Origin: Azolla pinnata
Taxonomy: Eukaryota > Streptophyta > Polypodiopsida > Salviniales > Salviniaceae
Reading direction: 5' to 3'
DNA length: 21,701 nt
NCBI GenBank assembly: GCA_037176905.1
Contig: JBBBWG010000138.1
Coordinates: 1-21,701 of the forward strand
Below the pieces are notes generated by a model that saw nothing but the letters and a program-made list of their open reading frames with translations, made no database searches and was not told the DNA's origin. A program made the translations under genes and the position numbers. Position 1 is the first letter of the stretch. Each line of letters begins with the position of its first letter. Shown one piece after another: positions 10,701-18,114 of this stretch.

Positions 10701-13700
10701 GCTTGTACAAAGATTCTTGATGCGTGATACTTCAAGATGTTTGCTACAATCTAAATTGTTTGCCAAACTGCAAGCAACTGCATGAACCGCACTCTCTATC
10801 GAGATTTGTAAGATAATCACAGGACTTCCACAAAATTGAAGTATTCTAGAGACAAACAAATGTAAAAAATTTTAGCAATATATTTTCTTGGAATAATACC
10901 AATCACCTGATTCAATATACACTTGAAATGGGCTTCCAGGAATAGGGGATGTAACATTGAAAACTTTTGCCAGAATTGTCAGATTATAAGGATCTAGGAA
11001 TGCTTTGGCAATCCGATACTTTGTTGTTATTGAACTGTTGTTTGTTGTTGTCTCATATGAAGTTAGCATGTTAGGAATAAATGTGATTGAAACATTAACC
11101 TGTCCTTCTGGATTCGAGTTGTTCAGAGCATCATAAAAGGAAATTGTAAACTCCAAGTAACTTCCTGCAATGCCCCTCTCCACACCAGAGCCAATAACTT
11201 TTGTATTCGGCAGGTACACAGACCCTGTTATACATAATCTCTTCATCAATAAGAAATAATGACCAGCACATTAAGGAGAGTAAGGTGTCCTCCAAAGCCT
11301 CAAAACTCATTAGATCAGACAGAGAAACAAATAAACAAGGTTGCACTTATTATACATAGGATTTGTGTACATTGTTCATTGACACAAAACATTGCACAAC
11401 ATGAAATTATTTGAACATCTTTCAAGAGGCCAAAATGGCCTGTAAAACCAAAACGAGAAAATACATCTTTTTAGCTTTTGAGAGCATCTGTTGAAGTACC
11501 TGTCTATGGATGAAGAATTGCAAGTTACTAATTAATACCTGGAAACACAGTTTTGTATATAGCAGGGACAGAATGCAACGTAATGCCCCTCCATCTTATT
11601 CGTAAAACATATTGCCCAGCTACTTTTGCAATGAAAGCCACTTTGAAAAGTCCTTTGCTATCAGGGACTAAAGTTATGTTTTTTGGTAGCTCTAACTGAT
11701 CTCCAAACCTCAATATTGAAACTGAGATTGAGGTGTTTGATGGGTCGGTAGGATACCCAGATTTATCTCGTAACTGAACTGAAAAAAGCGAAACTTCACC
11801 AGCAATAGAATTGTTTAAGCCTTCTCCATGAAGTGTGGTTTTAGTTGGATCCACAGCACCTGTCATAAAGAATAATAAACTGACAATAAACGAGGATTTA
11901 CAGTAAACCAACACCTGAAAGGCCAGAATATTACAAGTCATCATGTCTGACCTAATAATAAAACCAATTTGCACGAGTACAAAGAAAGAAAGAAAGGCAT
12001 ATCAATGCCTTTTCAGATATCAAAATAGCCCAGATAAGACGAAATGACATTATACTTAACATTGTTATCTTGTCACAACGAAATGACAGAAGACTCCTCT
12101 TATTGATTCATGCAAGGCTCTAGATTCATAGAGAGTGAAATTTATGCTTCGAATGGTCTCTAGCAGGGCCAATTCAAAATGGACAGATCCCAAAAGCAAG
12201 GTAAGTATCTTTAATGGTAAGAGCTAATGGCATTCCTATATCGAGAACAAGAGTAGCCAGACCATGGTCTAGATGGCCAGGTTCGACACGCCTGCAATTG
12301 CCAGATTTATAATAACTCCTTTGCTTAGTTAGGCCCTCTTGTGTAGCATTTGATTGCTATTCCATGTTTCTCATGCAGTAAATTGCAGAGACTCCAGACG
12401 GTTTATTTTCAGAAAATCATTTACTATGTACTGCTAATGATTAATAGTAACAGATGAAGATTACACAAAGTCGAAGAGTTTACACATTCCCGTTGCATTA
12501 GAAATACCTGCAATATATTCAAACTGGAATGGTGATCCAGGTAAGGAATTGTTCCCCTGACCAATGGCCAATAGATATTTGCCAACACGATCCATTGAAA
12601 AGGAAACCTCAAAATTTCCGATAGAGCTTTTTGTGTAGTTCATTTGTATGTTAGAGACTGATAAAAGAATATCTGGAGCTTCGTAGACTTGTATTGAAAG
12701 ATTGTATATACTTGTAACACTCTCCTTCAGAATATTTCCGCCCAAGTCTCTTAATGTAAGATAAAATCTAGCTATTCCAGGTGGCTGAAAGTCATTCACA
12801 TCATCCTCCCACTGACCAGAACTGAGCTGAATAGAAAAAGGACCTAGATAATAATTGCATAATGAATCGCTTAGATTACTTTACCAAGCTATTATTCGAT
12901 ATAACATAGATCACCAGATTTCTAATACATCAGAATTAGGACAGCATTAAATTTTTATCGACTGCAGTGAGCCAGAAATGCTTGATCTAGAATGAAGATA
13001 GGCCCATATCTCTTACTTTCAAGAATCCTAGTATTCAACTAGACATAAAGCAAATCATTGCTAGAGGCACAAGCAGCATAATAATCAAATGTTTGTCGCA
13101 TTTAATTTATTTGATAAGAGAGCGCGTGTGAGAGAGAGAGAGAGAGAGTGAGATTTCAGAGCTTTGACAGACAATTACCTGGAACTACAGTAAACAACAA
13201 GGGCGAATTAGATATATTTCCAGTGGCAGTTGCAATCTCCAGCAAGAACTTCCCTAGAAGACTTGGATGCAATGTAATTAACCAGTAACCCCTTGTTCTC
13301 TCTGGCATAATTGTTACATTAGAGTTTATTCTTGAACCCAGGGTAGGTGCATCCAAGCGGAGTACTTTGAAAACAAACTCAAGTGATGTATTCCTGGCAT
13401 CAATAGTATTATCATAAGCATCCTTTGTCCACATGCCCAAAAAAGCAACAATCCCTGCTTTCAAAATATTTGTATTCATCTCCCAAAACGCATATGTATT
13501 TGGTAGTGAAATAGCACCTATTATGTGAATGGTGGTAAGGCTTCAAATTTCAAAATGAAGTTACATTAAGCATACAGTCAATTATTTATTTCTTACCAGG
13601 AATCACCATAAATGGAAAAGGTGATGATGGCAAGGTTTTCTTTCCATCTCCAACAATCAATAGATAGCGCCCAGCAGTTTCTGGAATTAGTTTAATATAA

Positions 13701-16700
13701 TGATAACCCGTAGCTGGGTTTGCCTCCTGCATGGTTTTAACATGAATTTCCTCATTTCTAACTGCATCAATTACTTTTGTTACATAGCTTGCAGTTTGGC
13801 CAAATATGCCAGTTGAATGACTGATATTATTACCAAATGCATCCATCTGCAAGATTCTTAAAGTCACCATATGCCCTGCTGTTGAGATATTCAAAGCATC
13901 TTCCCACATGGCTAAACAATGTGATATGGACAGTGCAGCTGTTTCAAACAAAGATATTGATGTGGGTGAAAGCCAGCACATGTATTGCTATACTAGCCGA
14001 ATAACTGAAAGGTACGTAATAACTGAATGATGAAAAGATAACTTTATAGACACCAAATGCTTGAAGGAGGATTACAATTGTATTATTTAGAAACCAATGC
14101 AATCTAGAATTCAAACATTGCAGGGAGCAAGATCAACCTGCTCTGACAGAGAAAGGAACTGGAGAGTTTGAGATGGATTCTTTAGTTGAACCAACATTCA
14201 GGTAATAATTTCCTGCCTCCTTAGTTACCAATTGAATCAACATGTAACCATTCTCAGACCCAGGGGACACAATAATAGGCATGTGCTCAACCTTCATTCC
14301 AAGTATTGTTTGCACATTAACGATGAACGGGAATGAAGTATTGAATTCGTTTCCATATTTATCACTGATAATTACATATAACTTAGCTGTCGTTCCAGCA
14401 TAAAATTCATTGATGTCCCCAATCCATCGTCCTTTGCAAGCAGGAATATAGATCGGACCTACTCTTGGCAGAAAAAATAATAAATGAAGATTTGCATTAG
14501 AATTTGATCCAGGGAAATATTGCAAATTACGCTTAACATCTTGAGTTTGGCATGATGTAAAAACTATGAAACCTTGGGCTACCTGGAAAAACTTTAAAGG
14601 AAAAAGGAGAGTTCCTTATAGTTGATAAACCTTTGCCAACTGACAGGTTAAAAGAACCTGATATCGTAGAAGCAAACTGTATTGTCTGAATTCCTGTTAC
14701 AAAATCTACTGCAGCAGCTGCTTTCAATGGAATGGGTTCTTTATTCAATCTGCTAAACTTAACATCAAGGTTTATTGCATCGTTTCGACCATTTTGAAGA
14801 CTTACAATATTACCATTTGAATCTCTTTGGGTGACAAGAAACTTGGCCACATCACCCGCACTAAACTCATTAAAAAACTGCCATGTGCCAGTGCATGACT
14901 CAATATGAATTGCACCTAAAAAAATGTTTGCATCGTTTGAAAAGACAAATACACTACTCTTGACTGGTATGAAGAAGCACTTTAACCTTACCTGGAATAA
15001 CTTTGAAAGAGAATGGTGATCCACTTATTTGTTCTCCAAGGGCACTGCCCACATATATATTAAATTCACCAACTAAAGTGAGATTAAAGGAAAAGTTTTG
15101 GACACCGTTAGCTTCCACGCTAACAGAAAATTTCAAAGGCACGTTGACTCCAGATGCCCTTGTCGTTACCTTTACCAAGAAGTTGAATGTGTTACTGGAA
15201 TATGCATTACCATTGGAATCCTTCTGAAACACTTTGAGAGCAGCTACATTTCCTGCTATGAATGTATTGACTGCTCCAGGCCAGACTGCAGTGCAAGATT
15301 TTATTGAGAGCGGTCCTGCACAAGTTATAACAAATAATCATAATTGCAATGCTGACAATACTCCTCTTCATTTTATACCAAGTTCAAATTTTTCAAAAAT
15401 TAATGAAATAATGCTTTAACAAAAATGTGGTCAAGAACACGATGGCCAAATGTAGTAGACAAAATGAATGAGTAAAACAAAACTATTTCCTGATTTATAC
15501 ATTACAAATTAGGATGATTCCAAGCTTGTATTTTGTCCCACATACCTATGGTCACTCACTCCCCTTGAGACCTCCCCATCAACTTCTATTTTCCTTATGA
15601 GGCTTATTTCAACAAAGTAAAGTCCATCTGAAATCATATGTAGTATCATTCTGAGAAAAGTATGCCCATATACAGCCACCAAACTAAAACACTGCAGTCC
15701 AATATAGCACAACAAAATGGAATGCAACAAGACAGATAGTGCTAGCTAACATCTTTTAGAGAGCAAAATGACTTTAGACCAAACGAGAGATCTCATCTTA
15801 CATTATCGGTTTGGCTTCTAACAAGAGGAAGAAAAAAGCTTACATCCTACAGTCTGGTGCCAACCTCTGAAGTGGATAAGGTGTATTTGGAAAGGTGAAG
15901 AGTGGATGAAAGTAAGATCTATCAATATCTTCTAAGGGGCCAAAATAGCCTACGAAACAGAACAAGGTATTACGTCTCAGACTATCATTTCATCTTTATA
16001 AACGAGTCAGCTTCAATCTAACTAAACACATCCGTTGAAAGAAAATAAATAAGTTAAATCACAACTTGTCAAAAAATCAAGTGACTAGTTTTTACCAAAT
16101 TTGACATTTAGAAACAGCTAAAATAAGGAAAAACATAACTAAAAACTTTGAGGGTGTTGCTGATACCTGATTCAACAACGACTGGAAATGGAGAACCGCG
16201 AATGTTGGTGGCACCATTTCCAACTTGTAACCAGAATTTTCCAATCGTTGTAGGATACCATGATACATATCCATAACCATTACTTGTTTTATCACAATGA
16301 TACTGAACATTCTCAAACGAGACAGCTACTCTAGCTCTGGAGTCGGAGGCTACATAGGCACTAAACTGAAAACAATCCACCTCTAGAACAGTGTTACTAG
16401 ATATTGGATTACCATATGCATCTTTCTGAGTCACTTTCAGCATGGCTCTTTCTCCCACACGAATAGTACTATTGGAAACCCAGTTGGCAGTAGTTAATGA
16501 AACTGAGACAGATCCTGCACAACAAATTTTCACATTGAGTATGCAAATTAATTTCGAGGGAACTCGTTTGTATAAATTAGAAAGCATTATGCCCAGAAGA
16601 TGGCCTGATGGTCGGAGATCTGACTTGATCAACCCAACGGAACAAAGATGAATAAGAGAATCTTCATTGCAGATGCAACACAAAGTTTACCTTTGCTATT

Positions 16701-17445
16701 TTAGCCAATAAGGACCTGTTTTCAAATTGGAACATATTTCAAACAAAGCTAGCATATGATGATGGACCTGCCATGAGAGTTGTCCAGACAAAGCTTTCCA
16801 TCAAGGGACCTCCACCAGTTAGGATATATGTGTAGAATGGCTGTAAGCTTGCTTGAGAGTTTGAATACCAACAATAGCCTTTATATACACCTGTAGGAGA
16901 TACAGGACCAACCTTGCATGATGCAACTTCGACTGGTTCAATACTTTGACTTGTTACGCCATCAGCTTTCATTGTTTTCGCCCGGCCTGTATTTCGAGCC
17001 AGAAAAACTATTTTTTGCTGCTTGTAAGGCTGACAGAGAGGACATCTCTGACAATCTTTTCTATAACTGTACTGGCAAAGTGTATTCAATAGCCTGTTAC
17101 ATCTTTTGTATTCATGACAGTCGCAACCAGTGGTAAATGCTTTCATCTCGAAATAAAGCTTCTGGCCTTCAGAAACGATCATTGCACCATTCCTCTCATC
17201 CATCCATTTGAATGTAGAGCACCATACACTGGGTCCTTGATTTGGGAAGAGGATCATATTGCAAGTGCCTGTTTTGACAAAACTGACCATTACGTGTGCT
17301 TATAAAGGAGCTAAACGCAAAGAAAAGGATGCTTACACAGCAACACTGGTGAGACGCTAAACCACCATGGAATCAACCACGGTATATACAGGATTTGCCA
17401 CAGCAGAGAAACTCTGGAGGATGAATGAGTTACTCTGCATTGCAT
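1760..17445 (-). CDS. GEX2: GEX2-like giant filamin-repeat single-pass membrane protein (23 coding exons)
   Basis: Seen: 23 exons join into a 6,705-nt CDS (2,234 aa) with a GT donor, an AG acceptor and a matching phase at every junction. Order of parts by residue: signal-like segment 1-36; N-terminal domain 37-203 with the motif FKWMDERN and a cysteine cluster; fifteen filamin/Ig-like repeats 204-1838, most with a D..GN motif and a closing SPF....G motif; two cadherin/CSPG-like repeats about 1839-2174; transmembrane helix about 2179-2201; 33-residue tail. Known: plant GEX2 is a sperm-expressed membrane protein with extracellular filamin-like domains, needed for gamete attachment. Inferred: this is a GEX2 family member or a close relative, acting outside the cell in adhesion. 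Odd: it is roughly twice the length I recall for angiosperm GEX2. The alternative is a separate filamin-repeat receptor family of seedless plants. The exon chain is strong from exon 3 to exon 23; exon 1 and the exon 2 donor are the weakest points. Confidence 0.82.
1893..2038 (-). CDS. Exon 22: transmembrane helix and cytoplasmic tail
   Basis: 146 nt, phase 1 in, phase 0 out, residues 2175-2223. The helix spans about 2179-2201 (ITTFTIVASFMGVASGWIWY) and holds a GxxxG-type motif (GVASG). It is followed by KWSKK, a positive stop-transfer cluster that puts the C-terminus in the cytosol, then an acidic stretch EELVEPDTKK. Donor ATG|GTAAG is strong. If this intron were retained, the frame would continue 14 codons to a stop. 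Confidence 0.88.
2122..2272 (-). CDS. Exon 21: end of cadherin-like repeat 2 and juxtamembrane stalk
   Basis: 151 nt, phase 0 in, phase 1 out. The peptide has NFVDALLISVNDQGNFGCYG, which parallels the NGDDTLFCSVIDQKG strand of repeat 1, followed by a short C.GDC loop and a final strand TAKIIIRTYPSEDNKLS. The pairing of these strands supports two complete repeats. Acceptor TTTTCAG, donor CTGA|GTAAG. Confidence 0.83.
2388..2943 (-). CDS. Exon 20: end of cadherin-like repeat 1 and most of repeat 2
   Basis: 556 nt, phase 2 in, phase 0 out, residues about 1939-2124. It starts NFYNGDDTLFCSVIDQKG and ends repeat 1 with VNITIKAVNNPPYI, the linker-type motif that closes cadherin-like repeats. Repeat 2 follows with NDYLYVDPSEV, SVGDFDQFD, LEVDLGTLTITLTSL and ADANAALKTLYYS. 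This is the longest exon of the gene and is not a one-exon, one-domain unit. Confidence 0.88.
3519..3740 (-). CDS. Exon 19: cadherin/CSPG-like repeat 1, middle
   Basis: 222 nt, phase 2 to phase 2. It opens SLQPIQVTYSKPLSLV, then AQHGYLYPSEKM, LTFSGFVNSVNRALRAFMY. The pattern of a T-rich strand followed by xxIN.AL..L.Y is typical of tandem cadherin-like adhesin repeats. The acceptor is ATATGACAG and the donor GG|GTAAGG. Confidence 0.85.
4283..4361 (-). CDS. Exon 18: start of cadherin/CSPG-like repeat 1
   Basis: A 79-nt exon found by hand between acceptor TTGTATTGCAG and donor GGAAG|GTATTT. It enters in phase 1 and leaves in phase 2. The peptide includes LYNVPKITSHPYLILAFEG and IPYMFG, which resembles the first strands of cadherin-like repeats (an acidic residue near the start, then I/P-I). 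Confidence 0.8.
4529..4852 (-). CDS. Exon 17: filamin-like repeat 15 (last)
   Basis: 108 codons, phase 1 to phase 1, residues 1731-1838. AYGTGLFRSIAD, ARDRFQNPAS, GVYVLSQTGLYTLSIQSQG and IYGSPFYITVGAG make this the most canonical filamin repeat of the array. It is the last exon with symmetric phase 1; downstream exons have mixed phases. Confidence 0.9.
5001..5310. repeat. Diverged tandem duplication (about 148 bp) inside intron 16
   Basis: Two related segments, aligned at 5019 and 5167, share CCAGAAAA.CTGA.TTCTGGAT and AACCCA.TGTGATGAAACC, and both end with a GATCAG...GTCC.TCCTA block. It lies in the 699-nt intron between exons 16 and 17 and has no coding potential. Confidence 0.75.
5552..5863 (-). 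CDS. Exon 16: divergent filamin-like repeat 14
   Basis: 104 codons, phase 1 to phase 1, residues 1627-1730. It begins GSLRPEFCTAQLRKAV, has HCRDIHGNYFK, and closes NNPYQFSVITG where others have SPF. It lacks both the type A tryptophan and the type B GxGL motif, so it is the most diverged member, but size, phase and core strands fit the array. Confidence 0.87.
6723..7037 (-). CDS. Exon 15: filamin-like repeat 13
   Basis: 105 codons, phase 1 to phase 1, residues 1522-1626. It begins GKINLSQSQITGFGLSS, has LFDSYGNPCNV and ends with a weak closing strand (GGSIFKQIIINNSG). The first 47 nt of this exon and its acceptor lie inside an 80-bp tandem repeat, whose other copies are in the upstream intron. 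Only the acceptor next to the exon keeps the frame. Confidence 0.87.
6991..7201. repeat. 80-bp tandem triplication across the exon 15 acceptor
   Basis: Units start at 6991, 7071 and 7151 (the third is partial, about 51 bp). Units 1 and 2 differ at only two bases. Each unit carries the exon 15 start plus intron sequence. On the minus strand unit 1 has an intact CTTTTTGCAG acceptor, unit 2 has lost the AG (CATAC), and unit 3 has an intact CTGCAG acceptor at 7197. Using the unit 3 acceptor would add 160 nt and shift the frame into an early stop. Confidence 0.92.
8065..8379 (-). CDS. Exon 14: filamin-like repeat 12
   Basis: 105 codons, phase 1 to phase 1, residues 1417-1521. FGSGLQGGYAGD, then PYDDFNNVN, a YRI strand and closing IPGSPFEIIISPG. 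It matches exon 11. Its acceptor region is duplicated 32 nt upstream (see the separate repeat entry at 8376-8433). Confidence 0.9.
8376..8433. repeat. 32-nt offset duplication of the exon 14 acceptor
   Basis: The sequence GGACCTACA occurs at 8376 and again at 8408, with related bases after each. On the minus strand this creates two TGTAG|GTCC acceptors. The inner one (exon start 8379) keeps the frame; the outer one (8411) would give an immediate TGA. Confidence 0.6.
8538..8846 (-). CDS. Exon 13: filamin-like repeat 11 (lacks SPF)
   Basis: 103 codons, phase 1 to phase 1, residues 1314-1416, the shortest repeat. FTGNGLNDSYAGD and KARDRIGNPI mark it as type B. The last strand is degenerate (GKKYVYAG) with no SPF motif, as in exon 10. 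Confidence 0.88.
9578..9610. repeat. Perfect 12-bp inverted repeat in intron 12
   Basis: GTGTTAAGACCC at 9578-9589 pairs with GGGTCTTAACAC at 9599-9610 across a 9-nt loop. A short direct repeat (ACACAAGACTATACTG) follows at about 9607 and 9650. It may be a small mobile-element footprint or a random hairpin. The rest of this 983-nt intron (8847-9829) holds nothing recognisable. Confidence 0.6.
9830..10177 (-). CDS. Exon 12: filamin-like repeat 10
   Basis: 116 codons, phase 1 to phase 1, residues 1198-1313. It begins GPVSTINSLGGWQDDRN, has TPRDIFGNEIF, an inserted CNC, then GEYWLQVGN and closing ILGSPFSFSYVTG before GTGAGT. A type A repeat lying between type B repeats, matching exon 9. Confidence 0.9.
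10907..11224 (-). CDS. Exon 11: filamin-like repeat 9
   Basis: 106 codons, phase 1 to phase 1, residues 1092-1197. Type B: VIGSGVERGIAG, then FYDALNNSN in place of D..GN, a YRI strand and closing IPGSPFQVYIESG. Closest to exon 14 within the array. Confidence 0.9.
11539..11859 (-). CDS. Exon 10: filamin-like repeat 8 (lacks SPF)
   Basis: 107 codons, phase 1 to phase 1, residues 985-1091. Type B repeat: it begins GAVDPTKTTLHGEGLNNS, has LRDKSGYPTD, and ends AGQYVLRIRWRG then a strand with no SPF motif (SVPAIYKTVFPG). The same loss and the same IR strand occur in exon 13. Confidence 0.9.
12508..12843 (-). CDS. Exon 9: filamin-like repeat 7
   Basis: 112 codons, phase 1 to phase 1, residues 873-984. 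It begins GPFSIQLSSGQWEDD, has LRDLGGNIL and closes with LPGSPFQFEYIAG. The closing F.F.Y...G pattern is shared with exon 12 rather than with its direct neighbours, which is part of the evidence for a three-exon block duplication. Confidence 0.9.
13131..13148. repeat. AG microsatellite in intron 8
   Basis: About nine AG units close to the donor side of exon 8. A simple repeat. Confidence 0.9.
13179..13517 (-). CDS. Exon 8: filamin-like repeat 6
   Basis: 113 codons, phase 1 to phase 1, residues 760-872. It begins GAISLPNTYAFWEMN, has TKDAYDNTID in the D..GN position and closes with ISNSPLLFTVVPG. The intron to exon 7 is only 79 nt. The following intron (12844-13178) carries an AG microsatellite near 13131-13148. 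Confidence 0.9.
13597..13938 (-). CDS. Exon 7: filamin-like repeat 5
   Basis: 114 codons, phase 1 to phase 1, residues 646-759. The acceptor TTGAAACAG was chosen because it makes the repeat begin AALSISHCLAMWED, matching its neighbours. It contains QMDAFGNNIS and closes with LPSSPFPFMVIPG. The open frame continues upstream of the acceptor, so a frame-only reading would wrongly extend this exon. Confidence 0.88.
14138..14458 (-). CDS. Exon 6: filamin-like repeat 4
   Basis: 107 codons, phase 1 to phase 1, residues 539-645. It begins GPIYIPACKGRW, has ISDKYGNEFN and closes with ISNSPVPFSVRAG. Type A repeat; donor GCAG|GTTGAT. Confidence 0.9.
14583..14915 (-). CDS. Exon 5: filamin-like repeat 3
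   Basis: 111 codons, phase 1 to phase 1, residues 428-538. It begins GAIHIESCTGTWQ, has TQRDSNGNIVS and ends IRNSPFSFKVFPG before GTAGCC. The preceding acceptor has a long T run (ATTTTTTTAG). Type A repeat. Confidence 0.9.
14992..15315 (-). CDS. Exon 4: filamin-like repeat 2
   Basis: 108 codons, phase 1 to phase 1, residues 320-427. It begins GPLSIKSCTAVW, has QKDSNGNAYSS and ends EQISGSPFSFKVIPG before GTAAGG. Type A, close to repeat 3, from which it is separated by only a 76-nt intron, suggesting that pair arose by tandem duplication. Confidence 0.9.
16167..16514 (-). CDS. Exon 3: filamin-like repeat 1
   Basis: 116 codons, phase 1 at both ends (acceptor TGTGCAG, donor CAG|GTATCA). Residues 204-319. 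It shows the filamin pattern: VGERAMLKVTQKDAYGNP early, then GKFWLQVGNGATNIRG and the closing SPFPVVVESG. Type A repeat with a tryptophan in the first strand (TTANW). Confidence 0.88.
16768..17268 (-). CDS. Exon 2: GEX2-like N-terminal domain with cysteine cluster
   Basis: This exon encodes residues 37-203. It starts after an ACAG acceptor in phase 1. The opening SVWCSTFKWMDERNG is followed by VSEGQKLYFEMKA, which resembles the start of plant GEX2 as I remember it (a W-D-D/E-x-N motif, then a beta strand). A cluster C85-x-C87, C93, C101, C109, C112, C115 sits in a loop and may be disulphide-bonded. A second part has VEVASCKVGPVSPTG and a conserved-looking YKGYCWY. The frame stops soon after 16768. 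The only phase-1 donor consistent with exon 3 is GCAG|GTCCAT, a weak donor, so the right-hand protein boundary is less certain than elsewhere. Confidence 0.7.
17337..17445 (-). CDS. Exon 1: start codon and signal peptide
   Basis: The ATG at 17445 opens 36 codons plus one base. Residues 13-36 are strongly hydrophobic (LLWQILYIPWLIPWWFSV) and follow an arginine, as in a signal peptide. An in-frame TAA lies 24 nt upstream, so no longer N-terminus exists without splicing. The exon ends CTG T|GTAAGC, a good phase-1 donor. Intron 1 would be only 68 nt (17269-17336), which is short but feasible in plants. Reading through this junction meets a stop, so a splice is needed. An alternative start at 17290 inside the next exon would give no signal peptide, which does not fit a protein with a membrane anchor at its far end. 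Confidence 0.55.
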
Positions 17446-17466
17446 TGGCTCTCGAATCCGAAGTGT

Positions 17467-17598
17467 TTACTGCAGCAGTGCTTTTGTTGAATACGTATCT
17501 GACCTCATCAGTGATTGAGCATGATCCTGTGTGAAGCAGAGTACAGTTTTTGGCTTTGGTTAATGCTGCCTTGAGCTAACCGCTTTGTAAACGAACAT
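17467..17598 (-). promoter_or_regulatory. Three upstream ORFs in the inferred 5' leader
   Basis: Within the presumed leader there are three short ATG-stop frames on the minus strand: 17598-17560 (12 codons plus stop), 17522-17508 (4 codons plus stop) and 17508-17467 (13 codons plus stop). The second and third overlap as TGATG. All end before the main ATG at 17445. Such uORFs commonly lower translation of the main frame. This depends on the leader being unspliced and on the start site inferred from the TATA box. Confidence 0.35.
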
Positions 17599-17648
17599 TA
17601 TAATTCTGTTTCTCGTGACCAAACTTTGATTTCATTGATGATCATGCC

Positions 17649-17656
17649 TATATATA
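17649..17656 (-). promoter_or_regulatory. Probable TATA box of the filamin-repeat gene
   Basis: Read on the minus strand the site is TATATATAGG, about 200 nt upstream of the proposed start codon at 17445. It would place a transcription start near 17620 and a 5' leader of about 175 nt. Position and match to plant TATA boxes support it; nothing else confirms it. Confidence 0.4.
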
Positions 17657-17659
17657 CAC

Positions 17660-18100
17660 AGTTGCAATATCTAAGCTTGTGACAACCTGAATAACATGAA
17701 ATATTTCACAAACTTCTTCCAAAATCACTATTTCCATAAGAACAATGGCTTTTCCACCACAATTCTGCGCAGCATTGACGTCAGAACCCGAGTATTATTC
17801 CACAGTTAAAAATTAAATTTTCGTCGGAATTTGAACCAGATGGAAATTTTGAGGGATTTGCCTTCATTTAAAGTGTTCAAGACCAACCATTTTTCAGAAA
17901 TTTGTGTATACATTTCTATTTTTATGCACAAATATATGGATGGACGACATTGGACCATAGACTAGTGGGACATACCTTGATATATTCACATACAAATCAA
18001 CCATAAGACCATTAAAGCCCTCGTATTAAAAAGCCTCCAATAAATTTAGGAATACCAGGCTCTAATATGAAGAAGATTCACAGCACCAACGGTTTTCAGA
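17660..18100. other. Intergenic, upstream of the gene
   Basis: AT-rich DNA with no open frame of note and no repeat recognised. It would include distal promoter sequence of the minus-strand gene. Confidence 0.4.
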
Positions 18101-18114
18101 AGTGACTTGGATGA

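Noticed and set aside
10522-10785. Plus-strand frame of 87 codons
   Set aside because: It lies within intron 11 of the minus-strand gene, opposite to it, with no domain or promoter evidence.
4853-16767. Possible extra filamin repeats hidden in the longer introns
   Set aside because: I read the introns over 600 nt on the minus strand for the D..GN and SPF....G patterns and saw none, so the count stays at fifteen.
17288-17290. ATG at 17290 as the start of the gene
   Set aside because: It would leave a type I membrane protein without a signal peptide, while an upstream exon with a hydrophobic N-terminus and a compatible phase-1 donor is present. It cannot be fully excluded.
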